Positions 40,480 through 48,710 of a DNA stretch of 64,000 nucleotides are shown in pieces. The position numbers and the translations under genes are program-made. The notes under the pieces were generated by a model. It was not told where the DNA came from and did no database searches. It saw nothing but the letters and a program-made list of their open reading frames with translations. Origin of the DNA: JABMMZ01 sp964505065 (lineage in GTDB: Bacteria > Bacteroidota > Bacteroidia > NS11-12g > UBA955); the NCBI GenBank assembly GCA_964505065.1, contig CAZDGF010000002.1, positions 27,528 to 91,527 of the forward strand. The letters are read 5' to 3'. The stretch's first letter is position 1. The number at the start of each line of letters is the position of its first letter.

Positions 40480-41743
40480 GCCAACATATAGTATTGAAAA
40501 TTTATCTGAAGAGTACTTACAAGGTTTGGGACCTATTGCTGTACAAATAGCAAAAGACCTACACTCGGGCAAGTTAGATGCTAAAAAAATGCCTAAAGAA
40601 TTGGTAAAAGCATTGGCTTCTGAATTAATGAGCGGAATCTCTTTTGATTTTAATGCCAATGAAGAGGACTACCAACAGAAATTAGCAAATACTATTCAGC
40701 AAAATATATTCATTTTCTCGGGCTTTAAAGCGCAAAAGCAATTAAAGGAAGCCTCGCTATTACTATTTGATAGTAAAGGTAAAATTCGCCCTTACAATGA
40801 TTTTCTAAAAGATGTATTGGCGATTAACAAAACCTACAATGTAAATTACCTAAAAGCAGAATACGACAATGCGGTTGTAAGCAGCCAAATGATAAGCAAA
40901 TGGCACGATTACCAAGCCAATAAAGACGTAGCACCATACTTAAAGTTTGATGCCACAATGGACGACCACACCACAGCTATTTGCAAAAGTTTAGATGGTG
41001 TAATTAAACATATAGACGATGCCTTTTGGAAAACCTATTGGCTGCCATTACATTGGCACGAGCGTAGCGATATTATACAAATTACTGATGATGAAGTAAC
41101 TGAAACAGAGAAAATAGACTTACCCCAGTTGCAGCCTACTTTTAAAAACAATGTAGGCATTAGTGGCATTATATTTCCTATGTCGCACCCATACTTTAAG
41201 CAGAGCGTAGAAGATGGCAAATTAGCAGCAGCCAATATAGCAAGGCAAGCGTTGGATTTGCTATTTAAAGACGAAAGCCGATATACTGAAATATATGCCA
41301 ATGGCAAGTATAAAGTACGAGTGCATTATATGACAACCATTAAAGAGCAGAATAAAAACCTGCCTTATGCCAAAGCTTTGGCAGATAGCAAAGTAAATGT
41401 AGATATTGCCCCAAACACAAACTTTCCAAGCGTAAAAAACCCTGATGCTATTATTGGCAATATAGCTACAGAATTTAAAGAAATATTGCCCACTTCTAAT
41501 ATTACAACTTCAATAGAAAACCATTTGCGAAATGCAAACGACCAAGGGGTTAAAAATGTAGTAATATTCTTACAAGATGTAAACTACAGCCTACAAAAGG
41601 CAATAAACGGATTAAGAGCAATACAGCAAGATAGAAATGATAAAATAGAAAACGTGTGGCTATACTTTAAAGACAGAAAAAAATTAGTAAAACTAAACAG
41701 AGAGGAAATACTGAAGCTGGATTTTTCAAAACTACCGAAATAA
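40469..41743 (+). CDS. MuF head morphogenesis protein with C-terminal toxin-like domain
   Basis: Residues about 90-190 of this 424-residue protein carry the MuF core, YLKFDATMDDHTTAICKSLD and FWKTYWLPLHWHERSD, the minor head protein next to the portal. Residues about 300-424 (NPDAIIGNIATEFKEIL, SIENHLRNANDQGVKNVVIF) match the nuclease fold of CdiA C-terminal tRNase-type (BECR) toxins. Prophage MuF proteins with polymorphic toxin tails are an established class. No immunity gene follows; a hairpin terminator does (41743-41774). Confidence 0.72.
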   Translation: MCIKPTYSIENLSEEYLQGLGPIAVQIAKDLHSGKLDAKKMPKELVKALASELMSGISFDFNANEEDYQQKLANTIQQNIFIFSGFKAQKQLKEASLLLFDSKGKIRPYNDFLKDVLAINKTYNVNYLKAEYDNAVVSSQMISKWHDYQANKDVAPYLKFDATMDDHTTAICKSLDGVIKHIDDAFWKTYWLPLHWHERSDIIQITDDEVTETEKIDLPQLQPTFKNNVGISGIIFPMSHPYFKQSVEDGKLAAANIARQALDLLFKDESRYTEIYANGKYKVRVHYMTTIKEQNKNLPYAKALADSKVNVDIAPNTNFPSVKNPDAIIGNIATEFKEILPTSNITTSIENHLRNANDQGVKNVVIFLQDVNYSLQKAINGLRAIQQDRNDKIENVWLYFKDRKKLVKLNREEILKLDFSKLPK

Positions 41744-41774
41744 AAAAAAGCAACACTTGCGCATCGCTTTTTTT
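41743..41774 (+). terminator. Candidate terminator after MuF
   Basis: AAAAAAAGC (41743-41751) pairs with GCTTTTTTT (41766-41774), ending in seven T. It would partly separate the head genes from the tape measure gene that starts at 41838. Confidence 0.5.
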
Positions 41775-41837
41775 CGGAGGGTATGAGACAGTGCCTCTCA
41801 CCGCAGCAAATATACAACAATAAATTAAATTAACAAT

Positions 41838-43523
41838 ATGAGACGTGGATTAGATTATATTTTAAACTTGCGAGACGGCACCTTTGGGCGCACAGTTAGC
41901 AATGCAAGAGGGCAAATAGGTGGTTTAGATAACGACCTTAACAAACTGCAAGCTGGAGGCTTTAATATGGGCAGCCTTATAAAAGGAAACCTTATTACAG
42001 AGGGCATACAGCGAGGGCTTGGCGCAATAAGCAGCTATGGGGCAGATGTTATAAAAACCACAGCTTCCATACAAGGCTATGAAAATGCCATTAAGTTTGC
42101 CTCGGGCAGTAGCGATGAGGGCGCAGAAAGTATTGCATTTTTAAACCAAAAATCAAACGAACTGGGTGTATCTTTAGAAAGCTCTTACAAAGGGTTTAAA
42201 ACCTTTCAAGGTTCGCTAATGGATAGCAAATTTAGTGCCGACCAAGTACGCACTATGTTTAACCAAGTGCAAATGAGTACAGCTGCCATGAATTTAACTG
42301 CTGAAGATAGCGAGGGGGTTTACCTTGCGCTTGGGCAGGTAATGAGCAAAGGCAAAGTGCAGGCAGAGGAGCTGCGAGGGCAAATAGGCGAACGCATACC
42401 AGGCGCATTTCAAATAGCAGCAAGAAGCATGGGGCTTACTACCCAAGAGCTGGATAAAATGATGGCAGACGGCAAGCTAATGGCAGACGATTTTTTACCC
42501 AAATTTACTGCCGAGTTAGAAAAAACATTTGGAGGCGCACTGCCTAAAGCCACCCAAAGCCTGCAAGCTTCTTTTAATAGAATGGACAATGCATCGCTTA
42601 CACTAAAGAAAACTTTGGGCGATGCTTTAGAGCCAGCAATTAAAAGTGTTACAAATGGCTATACAGATATGTTAGAGTCTGTTACAGATTTGATTGCAGG
42701 AAAAACACCATTAGCAGATAAGATTTTAGAAACTAAAATAGCATTAGATGCAGAATTTGAAGTGCTAAAAGACGGCAATATAAGCTACGAACAACGCTTA
42801 AGTTTAATACAAGATATTAATAGCAATGCTGGTGATTATTTGAGCAATCTTTTAACAGAAAAAAGCACAATAGAAGATATTACCAAAGCGCAAATGGAGA
42901 TGAATGAACAGCTTGGTAAAAAAATGGCTATTCAATCAAAAAAAGAAGTAGAAGGTAAATACATTAATAAAATGTATGATGTTCAAAAGGAAATAATGCA
43001 ACTTAATGTTCAAGCAGAAAAATACGAAAAAGCGGACAGGGATAAAGCTAAAAAGAATAATTCAGCATATAGTCCTTCTCGTATGTATAATTCTGTTTTA
43101 GGAGCAATTGATGTAAAACAAAAGGAATACAATCGAATTGCTATGGAGGCGCAAAAAGAGGGGCAACTATACGATAAAGTAATAGATGATGCTTATGGCA
43201 TAAAAAGAGATGGCAATTTATGGAATTCAAAAGCCTATACCGACCAATATGTAACAGGTAGAAATATTTTAATGCCAAGCGAAGGGCTTATGGCTGTTAT
43301 GACAGGAAAAGACGATAAAGTACCTGCAAAAACAGATACCACCACCACAGGCAGCGCATCGGCTGGCAATTCTGTAAAGCATATTACTGTAAATGTAAAC
43401 AAATTAGTAGAGCAGCTATACTACAACACCAGCCAACGTATAAACGATGATAGCCAAGCACGCAGAGATGTAGGCGAATTACTTTTAAGAGCCGTAGCAG
43501 ATTATGAGCAAGTTGCAGAATAA
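41838..43523 (+). CDS. Tail tape measure protein (TP901-like)
   Basis: A 561-residue protein whose first 300 residues fit the TP901 tape measure core: FGRTVSNARGQIGGLDNDLN, FKTFQGSLMDSKFSADQVRT and LGQVMSKGKVQAEELRGQIGE, PGAFQIAARSMGLTTQEL. Coiled-coil and Lys/Glu-rich stretches follow. Its length sets tail length. It is short, and unusually lies on the opposite strand and about 11 kb away from the tube and chaperone genes. Confidence 0.8.
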   Translation: MRRGLDYILNLRDGTFGRTVSNARGQIGGLDNDLNKLQAGGFNMGSLIKGNLITEGIQRGLGAISSYGADVIKTTASIQGYENAIKFASGSSDEGAESIAFLNQKSNELGVSLESSYKGFKTFQGSLMDSKFSADQVRTMFNQVQMSTAAMNLTAEDSEGVYLALGQVMSKGKVQAEELRGQIGERIPGAFQIAARSMGLTTQELDKMMADGKLMADDFLPKFTAELEKTFGGALPKATQSLQASFNRMDNASLTLKKTLGDALEPAIKSVTNGYTDMLESVTDLIAGKTPLADKILETKIALDAEFEVLKDGNISYEQRLSLIQDINSNAGDYLSNLLTEKSTIEDITKAQMEMNEQLGKKMAIQSKKEVEGKYINKMYDVQKEIMQLNVQAEKYEKADRDKAKKNNSAYSPSRMYNSVLGAIDVKQKEYNRIAMEAQKEGQLYDKVIDDAYGIKRDGNLWNSKAYTDQYVTGRNILMPSEGLMAVMTGKDDKVPAKTDTTTTGSASAGNSVKHITVNVNKLVEQLYYNTSQRINDDSQARRDVGELLLRAVADYEQVAE

Positions 43524-44049
43524 TGAAAAGCAACTTGCCCTGTTTGTAAGCCAATACAAACGGCTGCTGCGCCAAGCCCCACGCATAGCAGGTATAGAGG
43601 CTATTGGGTTTTATAAAACAGGCTTCCGCAAACAAGGGCAGCTTATAGGTGGGCGATTGGTAAAATGGCAAAAGCGAGGCTTTGCCCCCAAAGGCAGAAA
43701 AGGTAGGAAGCTGCTGCGCAAAACAGGGGCTTTGTACAGAGGCTTTAATTTTAGTACCAGTGGCAGCAGAGTAAGGCTATATAACAATGTGGAATATGCC
43801 CTTACACAAAACGATGGCGCAACTATAGATGTAACCGCCAAAATGCGTAGGTTCTTTTTTGCTATGTATATAAAAAGCGGAGGCAAAATAGAGAAAGGAA
43901 AAGCCAAGGGTGGCGATAAGTTTTGGCTAAAAATGATAGGCACTAAAACCATACATATACCCTCTCGCCCTATGTTTTACGATACGCCCGATTTGGCAAA
44001 ACGATTGGATAGAACTTTTACACGAAAAATAGAAAACATATTTAAATAA
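43504..44049 (+). CDS. Phage virion morphogenesis protein (tail completion gpS-like)
   Basis: A 181-residue basic protein with GGRLVKWQKRGFAPKGRKGR, LLRKTGALYRGFNFSTSGSR and VEYALTQNDGATID followed by IPSRPMFYDTPDL, the arrangement of the Phage_tail_S/Mu gpG family. It finishes tail or head-tail joining. It overlaps the tape measure gene by 20 bp. Confidence 0.8.
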   Translation: MSKLQNNEKQLALFVSQYKRLLRQAPRIAGIEAIGFYKTGFRKQGQLIGGRLVKWQKRGFAPKGRKGRKLLRKTGALYRGFNFSTSGSRVRLYNNVEYALTQNDGATIDVTAKMRRFFFAMYIKSGGKIEKGKAKGGDKFWLKMIGTKTIHIPSRPMFYDTPDLAKRLDRTFTRKIENIFK

Positions 44050-44128
44050 ACCACCCCCTACCCCCTCCAAAGGAGGGGAATAAAAACCACCCAACCCCAA
44101 AACCCCATAACACCCAACCCCAATACAC
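44050..44128 (+). other. A/C-rich spacer with small hairpin
   Basis: The gap is made of CCAACCCC-type runs. Within it CCCCTCC and GGAGGGG (44061-44078 region) form a 7-bp stem with an AAA loop. Similar A/C-rich spacers, read on the coding strand, lie at 25473-25505, 47153-47185 and 49525-49556. Confidence 0.5.
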
Positions 44129-44713
44129 ATGAGCATAAAAGGAGAAATATTTAAAGCAATAAGCGCAAGGCTAATGGCAAAACTTGGCACATTAGATTTT
44201 GAAACCGAAACCACACTACCACGCCTACAATGGGTGGATAAAAATATGGGGCAGCTGCAAAAAATGGAGCAGTTTAATACCATACCTATGCCAGCCATAC
44301 TTATAGAGTTTGGCTATGGCAGCTGGCAAACATTGGGCAGGCAGCAGCAAACAGGCGAGGTAACCCTGCGCATATACACACTATACGAAAACTATGCCGA
44401 TAGCCAACAGGGCAGCATAAACCAAAACCAAGCCCTGCTGTTTTACGATTTTACAGAGCATGTGCATAAAGCCTTGCAGGGCTTTGGTGCTGCCAATTTT
44501 ACAAGCCTACAGCGCACAGCCGATGAGGAAGACAACGACCACGGCAATATGATAGTATCTGTTAGCGAATACAGCACCATAATAACAGATGATAGTGCAA
44601 GCAAAGAAAACAATACCCTACTGGTAGAGCCACCACTAAAAGTGGAGCGAGAGCAGCCACCACTGCCCGATGAGGAATTTACCATAAAGAGCGATTTTGC
44701 TTTTGAAAAATGA
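44129..44713 (+). CDS. Tail terminator/completion-like protein (194 aa)
   Basis: This 194-residue protein (MSIKGEIFKAISARLMAKLG) has an alpha/beta N-terminal half with MPAILIEFGYGSWQTLGRQQ and VTLRIYTLYENYADS, resembling gp37/tail terminator proteins. A Glu/Pro-rich tail follows. It is the last gene of the rightward operon and is followed by a strong terminator. Confidence 0.55.
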   Translation: MSIKGEIFKAISARLMAKLGTLDFETETTLPRLQWVDKNMGQLQKMEQFNTIPMPAILIEFGYGSWQTLGRQQQTGEVTLRIYTLYENYADSQQGSINQNQALLFYDFTEHVHKALQGFGAANFTSLQRTADEEDNDHGNMIVSVSEYSTIITDDSASKENNTLLVEPPLKVEREQPPLPDEEFTIKSDFAFEK

Positions 44714-44717
44714 GCAT

Positions 44718-44747
44718 AAAAAAAGCCCCAATTGTGGGGCTTTTTTT
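44718..44747. terminator. Bidirectional terminator between convergent operons
   Basis: A perfect 13-bp stem (44718-44730 with 44735-44747: seven A, GCCCCA) has an ATTG loop and seven T on both strands. It separates the rightward late operon from the leftward early operon. Confidence 0.9.
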
Positions 44748-44748
44748 G

Positions 44749-44976
44749 TTAGAATAAATTTAACATAGGGTCCAGCGTTTCTGCAAAGGCATTTAGCTGA
44801 TAGTCTATATTAAACAGTTCTTTAAGTATATATTGGTTTTCCTCGTCTTGAAAAGCAGAACGCTTTATAAGGTGCATAGCTTTGCGCAAGGTAAGAGCAA
44901 AAGTTTTTTCATCTATTGTGTCGGCAAAAAAACCATTAATTGCTACCATTTTATCCATGTCCATACTTTTACCCAT
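44749..44976 (-). CDS. Hypothetical early protein (75 aa)
   Basis: A small helical protein, MGKSMDMDKMVAINGFFADT, amphipathic throughout with no DNA-binding motif. It is the last gene of the leftward early operon and overlaps the gene upstream by 8 bp. The function is unknown. Confidence 0.5.
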   Translation of the reverse strand: MGKSMDMDKMVAINGFFADTIDEKTFALTLRKAMHLIKRSAFQDEENQYILKELFNIDYQLNAFAETLDPMLNLF

Positions 44977-45175
44977 TGTTGCCTCCTTTCTTTAGGTTTT
45001 CCACCTCAATGGTTATATCTCTGCATTTGGCTAAAAAACTGGCATACAGGGGCGAAATAAGATAATTTTTACCTACTTTTACTATATGCTTAGGGTATTT
45101 TGCCATTCTACGCTGCAATTGGTTATTGTGCTGGCTTAAACCCAATTTTTTTACTACAATTAAATAATTAAGCAC
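44969..45175 (-). CDS. Hypothetical basic protein (68 aa)
   Basis: The protein MLNYLIVVKKLGLSQHNNQL is rich in Lys/Arg, with an RRMAKYPKHIVKVGKNYLIS stretch that could be a small HTH or strand-helix DNA-binding unit. It overlaps the antirepressor gene by 8 bp. The function is unknown. Confidence 0.5.
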   Translation of the reverse strand: MLNYLIVVKKLGLSQHNNQLQRRMAKYPKHIVKVGKNYLISPLYASFLAKCRDITIEVENLKKGGNNG

Positions 45176-45860
45176 GGCTACCTCCTTTTGTAAAATTTAA
45201 AGGTAGTTGCCCAAAATTGGCAGGTAATACTGGTTTGGCTTGCTTAACCTCCGAGCGTATTGCTTTGGCAGTAGCGTTTATTATCATAAGGCGCACATAC
45301 TCCTCTGCCACATAAGCCCTGCCCTCCACAATGGCAAGCAGCCCACTATTGCACCTGCGTATATTGGCTGTACTACAGCGAGTGCTAAAGCCCAAAGCCT
45401 CCTGCACAGGGCGCAGCAGGTATAGCTTGCGCCCATTTATGCTTATAGGCTTTATACGCTTGCTTATATCTGTAATAGTGGCTGTTTGGGCATATAGCCT
45501 TTTAGTTCGCAGTTCTTTTTCGGCTTCTATAAAATAATGCCTAAAAGCCCTTCCAGTTTCGCTACGCTCTACCATGCAAATTTCTTTAGCAGTATCAATA
45601 GTAAATAAAATCTCTTTTGATGGGCGACCTCCGAACATTGAGGTTTTTCCGAAATTTCGGAAATAGTCCACGTTTTCTCTAAAGCCATATTCCTCAATAC
45701 GTCTTTTTGCCCAGTCGGTAAATTTTTCTTTGATTTTTAGCTTCGAGTGCAACAAACGTGCATCTACTAATAAGTTTTCATTCATTGGAATGATTGGCAG
45801 CTCGTAAGCTGCTGCTTTACTCCTCTCGGTGGCAAAGGCTTTCAATTTGATGTTTGTCAT
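45168..45860 (-). CDS. Phage antirepressor (AntA/AntB family)
   Basis: A 230-residue protein with the AntA N-terminal domain (residues about 28-110): VDARLLHSKLKIKEKFTDW, ENVDYFRNF, KEILFTIDTAKEICMVERSE and GRAFRHYFIEAEKE. A C-terminal region of about 100 residues follows. AntA-type proteins inactivate the repressor and trigger lytic growth. An unusually structured 150-bp leader precedes it (45862-45998). Confidence 0.82.
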   Translation of the reverse strand: MTNIKLKAFATERSKAAAYELPIIPMNENLLVDARLLHSKLKIKEKFTDWAKRRIEEYGFRENVDYFRNFGKTSMFGGRPSKEILFTIDTAKEICMVERSETGRAFRHYFIEAEKELRTKRLYAQTATITDISKRIKPISINGRKLYLLRPVQEALGFSTRCSTANIRRCNSGLLAIVEGRAYVAEEYVRLMIINATAKAIRSEVKQAKPVLPANFGQLPLNFTKGGSRA

Positions 45861-45874
45861 TGTAGAAATAAAAA

Positions 45875-45995
45875 TTCCCAGTCGCTGACAAACATACTTT
45901 GCAATGCAAAGATAATTTACAGACTTTCACTGATACGCTGGGAAATATTTTTGTTAATAGTTGAATTTGCATTTAACTTATTAAGTATGTTTGTC
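45875..45995 (-). promoter_or_regulatory. Structured leader of the antirepressor gene
   Basis: Perfect complementary pairs are GACAAACATACTT at 45887-45899 with 45983-45995 (13 bp), TTCCCAG at 45875-45881 with 45938-45944 (7 bp), and the palindrome CTTTGCAATGCAAAG at 45897-45911. The first two pairs interlock and cannot nest. On the minus strand the 7-bp stem ends next to a T-rich run just before the ATG, so the leader could attenuate expression; an operator is the other option. Confidence 0.45.
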
Positions 45996-46012
45996 GGAGG
46001 CAAATATAACTA

Positions 46013-46588
46013 TTATTTTGTAATTTCAAAATTTAGTCCTTCTGTGTCAAATTCAAATATTTGTCTTCCTGCTTGGTAGTAGCTGGCTTCTATTAATATT
46101 TTCTTTGCTTTTTTTGCCATTGTATAAAAGCGTAGAGGGTCTTCTAATATTACTATATCTATCTCGTGTGTTGAGGGTGCGTTGCATTCAAATATTTCGG
46201 CAGGGTTATCGTCAAACCTTGCTCTAATAACATTGTGACTATGGCTAATTATATGCCCATCTGTTACACCAAAATATACGCTTGGGTTGCGCCCAAAGCC
46301 ATTGTTATTTATTTGCAGTTTTCCATTAGAGCCTCCAGCATGAGGAAAATCAAAATTGATAACATTTGTAGATACAGTGTAAGCGTGCATAGTAGTTGTG
46401 CCTTCCATTTTATTATCCAATGTATCGTATTGCCAATTGCTTTTTATTTCAGCTTTGGCAGTAGAGTCTGCTTTTGCAATTTCTACAGCTTCTCTTTTAT
46501 CGCTGTGGTAGCAATATGTTTTATAGCCAATAACAGTGGCAATAGATACAAATACTAAAATAATTGCAGGAATGGTTAATGTTTTCAT
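46013..46588 (-). CDS. Membrane-anchored hypothetical protein (191 aa)
   Basis: One N-terminal membrane helix (MKTLTIPAIILVFVSIATVI) is followed by a beta-rich domain with NVINFDFPHAGGSNGKLQIN and ARFDDNPAEIFECNAP. No lipobox is seen. It lies in the early operon and could be a superinfection-exclusion or moron-type membrane protein, but nothing specific supports that. Confidence 0.5.
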   Translation of the reverse strand: MKTLTIPAIILVFVSIATVIGYKTYCYHSDKREAVEIAKADSTAKAEIKSNWQYDTLDNKMEGTTTMHAYTVSTNVINFDFPHAGGSNGKLQINNNGFGRNPSVYFGVTDGHIISHSHNVIRARFDDNPAEIFECNAPSTHEIDIVILEDPLRFYTMAKKAKKILIEASYYQAGRQIFEFDTEGLNFEITK

Positions 46589-46604
46589 TTGGTTTAAAAG
46601 GTTT

Positions 46605-46808
46605 TTAATTGTTGTTTAAATGTTTATTATTTGGCGAATATCGTCCAGTTTGTTTAATTATGCAATAGATGGTATCGGGTGCAAGGTCGTATTTTTCTGC
46701 AAGCTCTTGTAATACATGGGCAAGGCGTAGCTTTTTCATATCGTACTTGCCGTACGCTTCTCTTATTTTATTGTACTTACGCTCGCTACGCTCTTTTCGT
46801 GTACTCAT
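46605..46808 (-). CDS. Small basic HTH-like protein (67 aa)
   Basis: Basic protein MSTRKERSERKYNKIREAYG with RLAHVLQELAEKYDLAPDTI (residues 28-47), the likely HTH (tri-helical, as in Mor/C-type regulators: EKYDLAPDTIYCIIKQ). A middle-gene or late-gene activator is conceivable by analogy with Mu Mor/C, but it is shorter than those. Five bp separate it from the gene upstream. Confidence 0.5.
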   Translation of the reverse strand: MSTRKERSERKYNKIREAYGKYDMKKLRLAHVLQELAEKYDLAPDTIYCIIKQTGRYSPNNKHLNNN

Positions 46809-46813
46809 TTTTT

Positions 46814-47152
46814 TTACCCTACAGCTTTGTCAATTAATATTAGTGCTTTGGTTGTAAACATTGTTTTTAGATACATATCTTGGTTAAGTGTTAAGTAGCC
46901 CTCTACCCATGCTTGGTGCAAAGCTAATGCTTGGGGCGCAGATAGCTGCAAGGTATAGTTTGTAAAATATAAACATAGTTTTTGCTTTAGCCTATTGCGT
47001 AGCTCTACCAAGCTGCTTGCCATAGCTTTAAGCGCATAGTTTTTTTTATCGCTTTGTAGCTCGGCTTCTATGCTTAATATTGCCTCTTCTATGGCTGGGA
47101 GAAAGCCCTCCCAAAAGGCGTAGGTAAATTTTAATTTTGCTATTGCTTGCAT
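46814..47152 (-). CDS. Hypothetical helical protein (112 aa)
   Basis: An all-helical protein, MQAIAKLKFTYAFWEGFLPA, with no recognised domain. It is part of the leftward early operon. An A/C-rich spacer precedes it. Confidence 0.45.
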   Translation of the reverse strand: MQAIAKLKFTYAFWEGFLPAIEEAILSIEAELQSDKKNYALKAMASSLVELRNRLKQKLCLYFTNYTLQLSAPQALALHQAWVEGYLTLNQDMYLKTMFTTKALILIDKAVG

Positions 47153-47190
47153 GGGGGTGTTTGGAGTTTGGGAGTTTGGGGGTTATGGGG

Positions 47191-47670
47191 TTAATACGTT
47201 TTTTGGTGTTTGGCGTGCCATTCTTTTATTGCCTCTTGCTCGTTTTTATCTTGGGCAATGTAAATTGTAGTTTTTGCATCTATACGCACAGGTTTTTTAT
47301 TCTCCAATGTGTCGCCTTTGGGTATGGGTTTTTCCTCCAGCAGCATGGCGTCCATTCGTGCAGCGTGCTGTTGCTTTTGGGTTAATGGCTTTACTTCTGA
47401 ATGCTCGGTAATTGGCTCTTCGAGTTTTGGAGCTGGAGGAGGAGCTGGCAGCGATGGCGAAGCATCATTGTAAAATGGCATTTCTTTGCCACCTGTTTGT
47501 TTTAGGTACTGCACCTCTACCTGTGCGCTTTTAATCATGCTGTCGGCTATGCCTTTTAGAGCATTGGCTCTCATTACTTCTTTTTCAATTTTTAAAGGAT
47601 TGTCGCCTGTGGCTCTCAAGGCTCTTGCTTGGTCAAGCAGCATTTGTTGTAATTCTTGGTTTTGTGTCAT
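47191..47670 (-). CDS. Hypothetical protein (159 aa)
   Basis: The N-terminal 60 residues are helical (MTQNQELQQMLLDQARALRA, then NALKGIADSMIKSAQVEVQY). A Pro-rich linker (SPSLPAPPPAPKLEEP) and a Gln/Lys-rich helical tail follow. The helix pattern is like that of small DNA-associated phage proteins that carry a DUF-type nucleoid-binding helix. The function is unknown. Confidence 0.45.
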   Translation of the reverse strand: MTQNQELQQMLLDQARALRATGDNPLKIEKEVMRANALKGIADSMIKSAQVEVQYLKQTGGKEMPFYNDASPSLPAPPPAPKLEEPITEHSEVKPLTQKQQHAARMDAMLLEEKPIPKGDTLENKKPVRIDAKTTIYIAQDKNEQEAIKEWHAKHQKTY

Positions 47671-47694
47671 ATTATTTATTTGGTTAATTTGGTG

Positions 47695-48516
47695 TTATGA
47701 TGTTGGGAGTTGTGTGGTTTTTAGCTTATTCAATTGGCGAGTAACAGCAATTTTTGCGTGTATTACACCTTGCACATCGGCTGGCAGGTTTATATGGCTA
47801 TTTCTTCGCATATTTTCGGCTCTATCTATCAGCTCCAAGTTTTCTAAAGTGCAATTCATTGTATTGCCATCTTTAAAAACTACAAGCATTCCTTTTGGCA
47901 CAATGCCATTGGCTTGCTGCCATAAGTGAACGTGCAGATGCAGCCACTTAGCATGGGCAAGTTTTATCATTTTATAAGCCACGCCTCGTTTGTCTTTTCG
48001 CTCTACTATTACACCGCTTTCTTGCGCATAGCTATTGTGTGGCATATTGCCTTTTTTATAGCGTGTGTTTGCGCTTCGTTCTATGGCTTCGGCTGTCATA
48101 TACTCGTTTTGTTTTTTGCCTTTGTTGGGCGGTGTTTGCCCTTTTTTAAATTGGTGTGCTTTGCCTTTTTGGTTATAATTGGCTGCGCTCCAACGCCCAC
48201 TTGCTTCGCTTTTAATAAATGCTTCAGATTTATTTAAACCCATTAATGCAGCCTTTTGATACACGCTTAAAATACTTCTATCAAACCACTCGGCAAGGGT
48301 TGGCGTAGGTGTATCTGCATAGCACTCGCTCATTGTTTCGGTTTCTTTATCTGTCCATATTTTGCGCACATTTATGGTGCGTTTTATACCCAATAATTTT
48401 GCTTTGCTTTTTACAGCAGGTACGGTTTTATTTAAAACTTTTGCAAGCGCAATTAAATTGCCTTTTGGGTATATTTGCTTTAAGGTTTCAATATTTTTAT
48501 TTGTCCAAGTTTTCAT
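47695..48516 (-). CDS. HNH endonuclease with Myb/SANT-like repeats
   Basis: This 273-residue protein has two N-terminal SANT-like helical repeats (KTWTNKNIETLKQIYPKGN and RKIWTDKETETMSECYADT) for DNA binding, and an HNH_3-type nuclease at about residues 185-240: KWLHLHVHLWQQANG and VFKDGNTMNCTLENLELI. Such enzymes are common in phages as free-standing homing or packaging-associated nucleases. It lies in the early operon. Confidence 0.8.
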   Translation of the reverse strand: MKTWTNKNIETLKQIYPKGNLIALAKVLNKTVPAVKSKAKLLGIKRTINVRKIWTDKETETMSECYADTPTPTLAEWFDRSILSVYQKAALMGLNKSEAFIKSEASGRWSAANYNQKGKAHQFKKGQTPPNKGKKQNEYMTAEAIERSANTRYKKGNMPHNSYAQESGVIVERKDKRGVAYKMIKLAHAKWLHLHVHLWQQANGIVPKGMLVVFKDGNTMNCTLENLELIDRAENMRRNSHINLPADVQGVIHAKIAVTRQLNKLKTTQLPTS

Positions 48517-48710
48517 TTATTCTCTTCTAAATTTTCATTCCAAAGTTTAACTATTCGTTCTGCATTGGCTTTCCAGTTGGCGTAGCTATGCGTGTAAAAC
48601 TTATTGGGTGCAGCACATATAATAGTACCTTTTCCATTGGCAGGATTATCATCATTTATATGAATGATATTGTTATTGGCTGATATTTTTATTTTGCGCT
48701 TAAAGTCCAT
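48513..48710 (-). CDS. Hypothetical protein (65 aa)
   Basis: Small basic protein MDFKRKIKISANNNIIHIND, beta-rich at the start with a C-terminal amphipathic helix (YANWKANAERIVKLWNEN). It overlaps both neighbouring genes by 1-4 bp, so it is translated as part of the operon. The function is unknown. Confidence 0.5.
   Translation of the reverse strand: MDFKRKIKISANNNIIHINDDNPANGKGTIICAAPNKFYTHSYANWKANAERIVKLWNENLEENK

Noticed and set aside
44050..44128. Possible CRISPR-like or minisatellite array
   Set aside because: No regular repeat-spacer period; only low-complexity A/C runs. No CRISPR array or cas gene was seen in the window.
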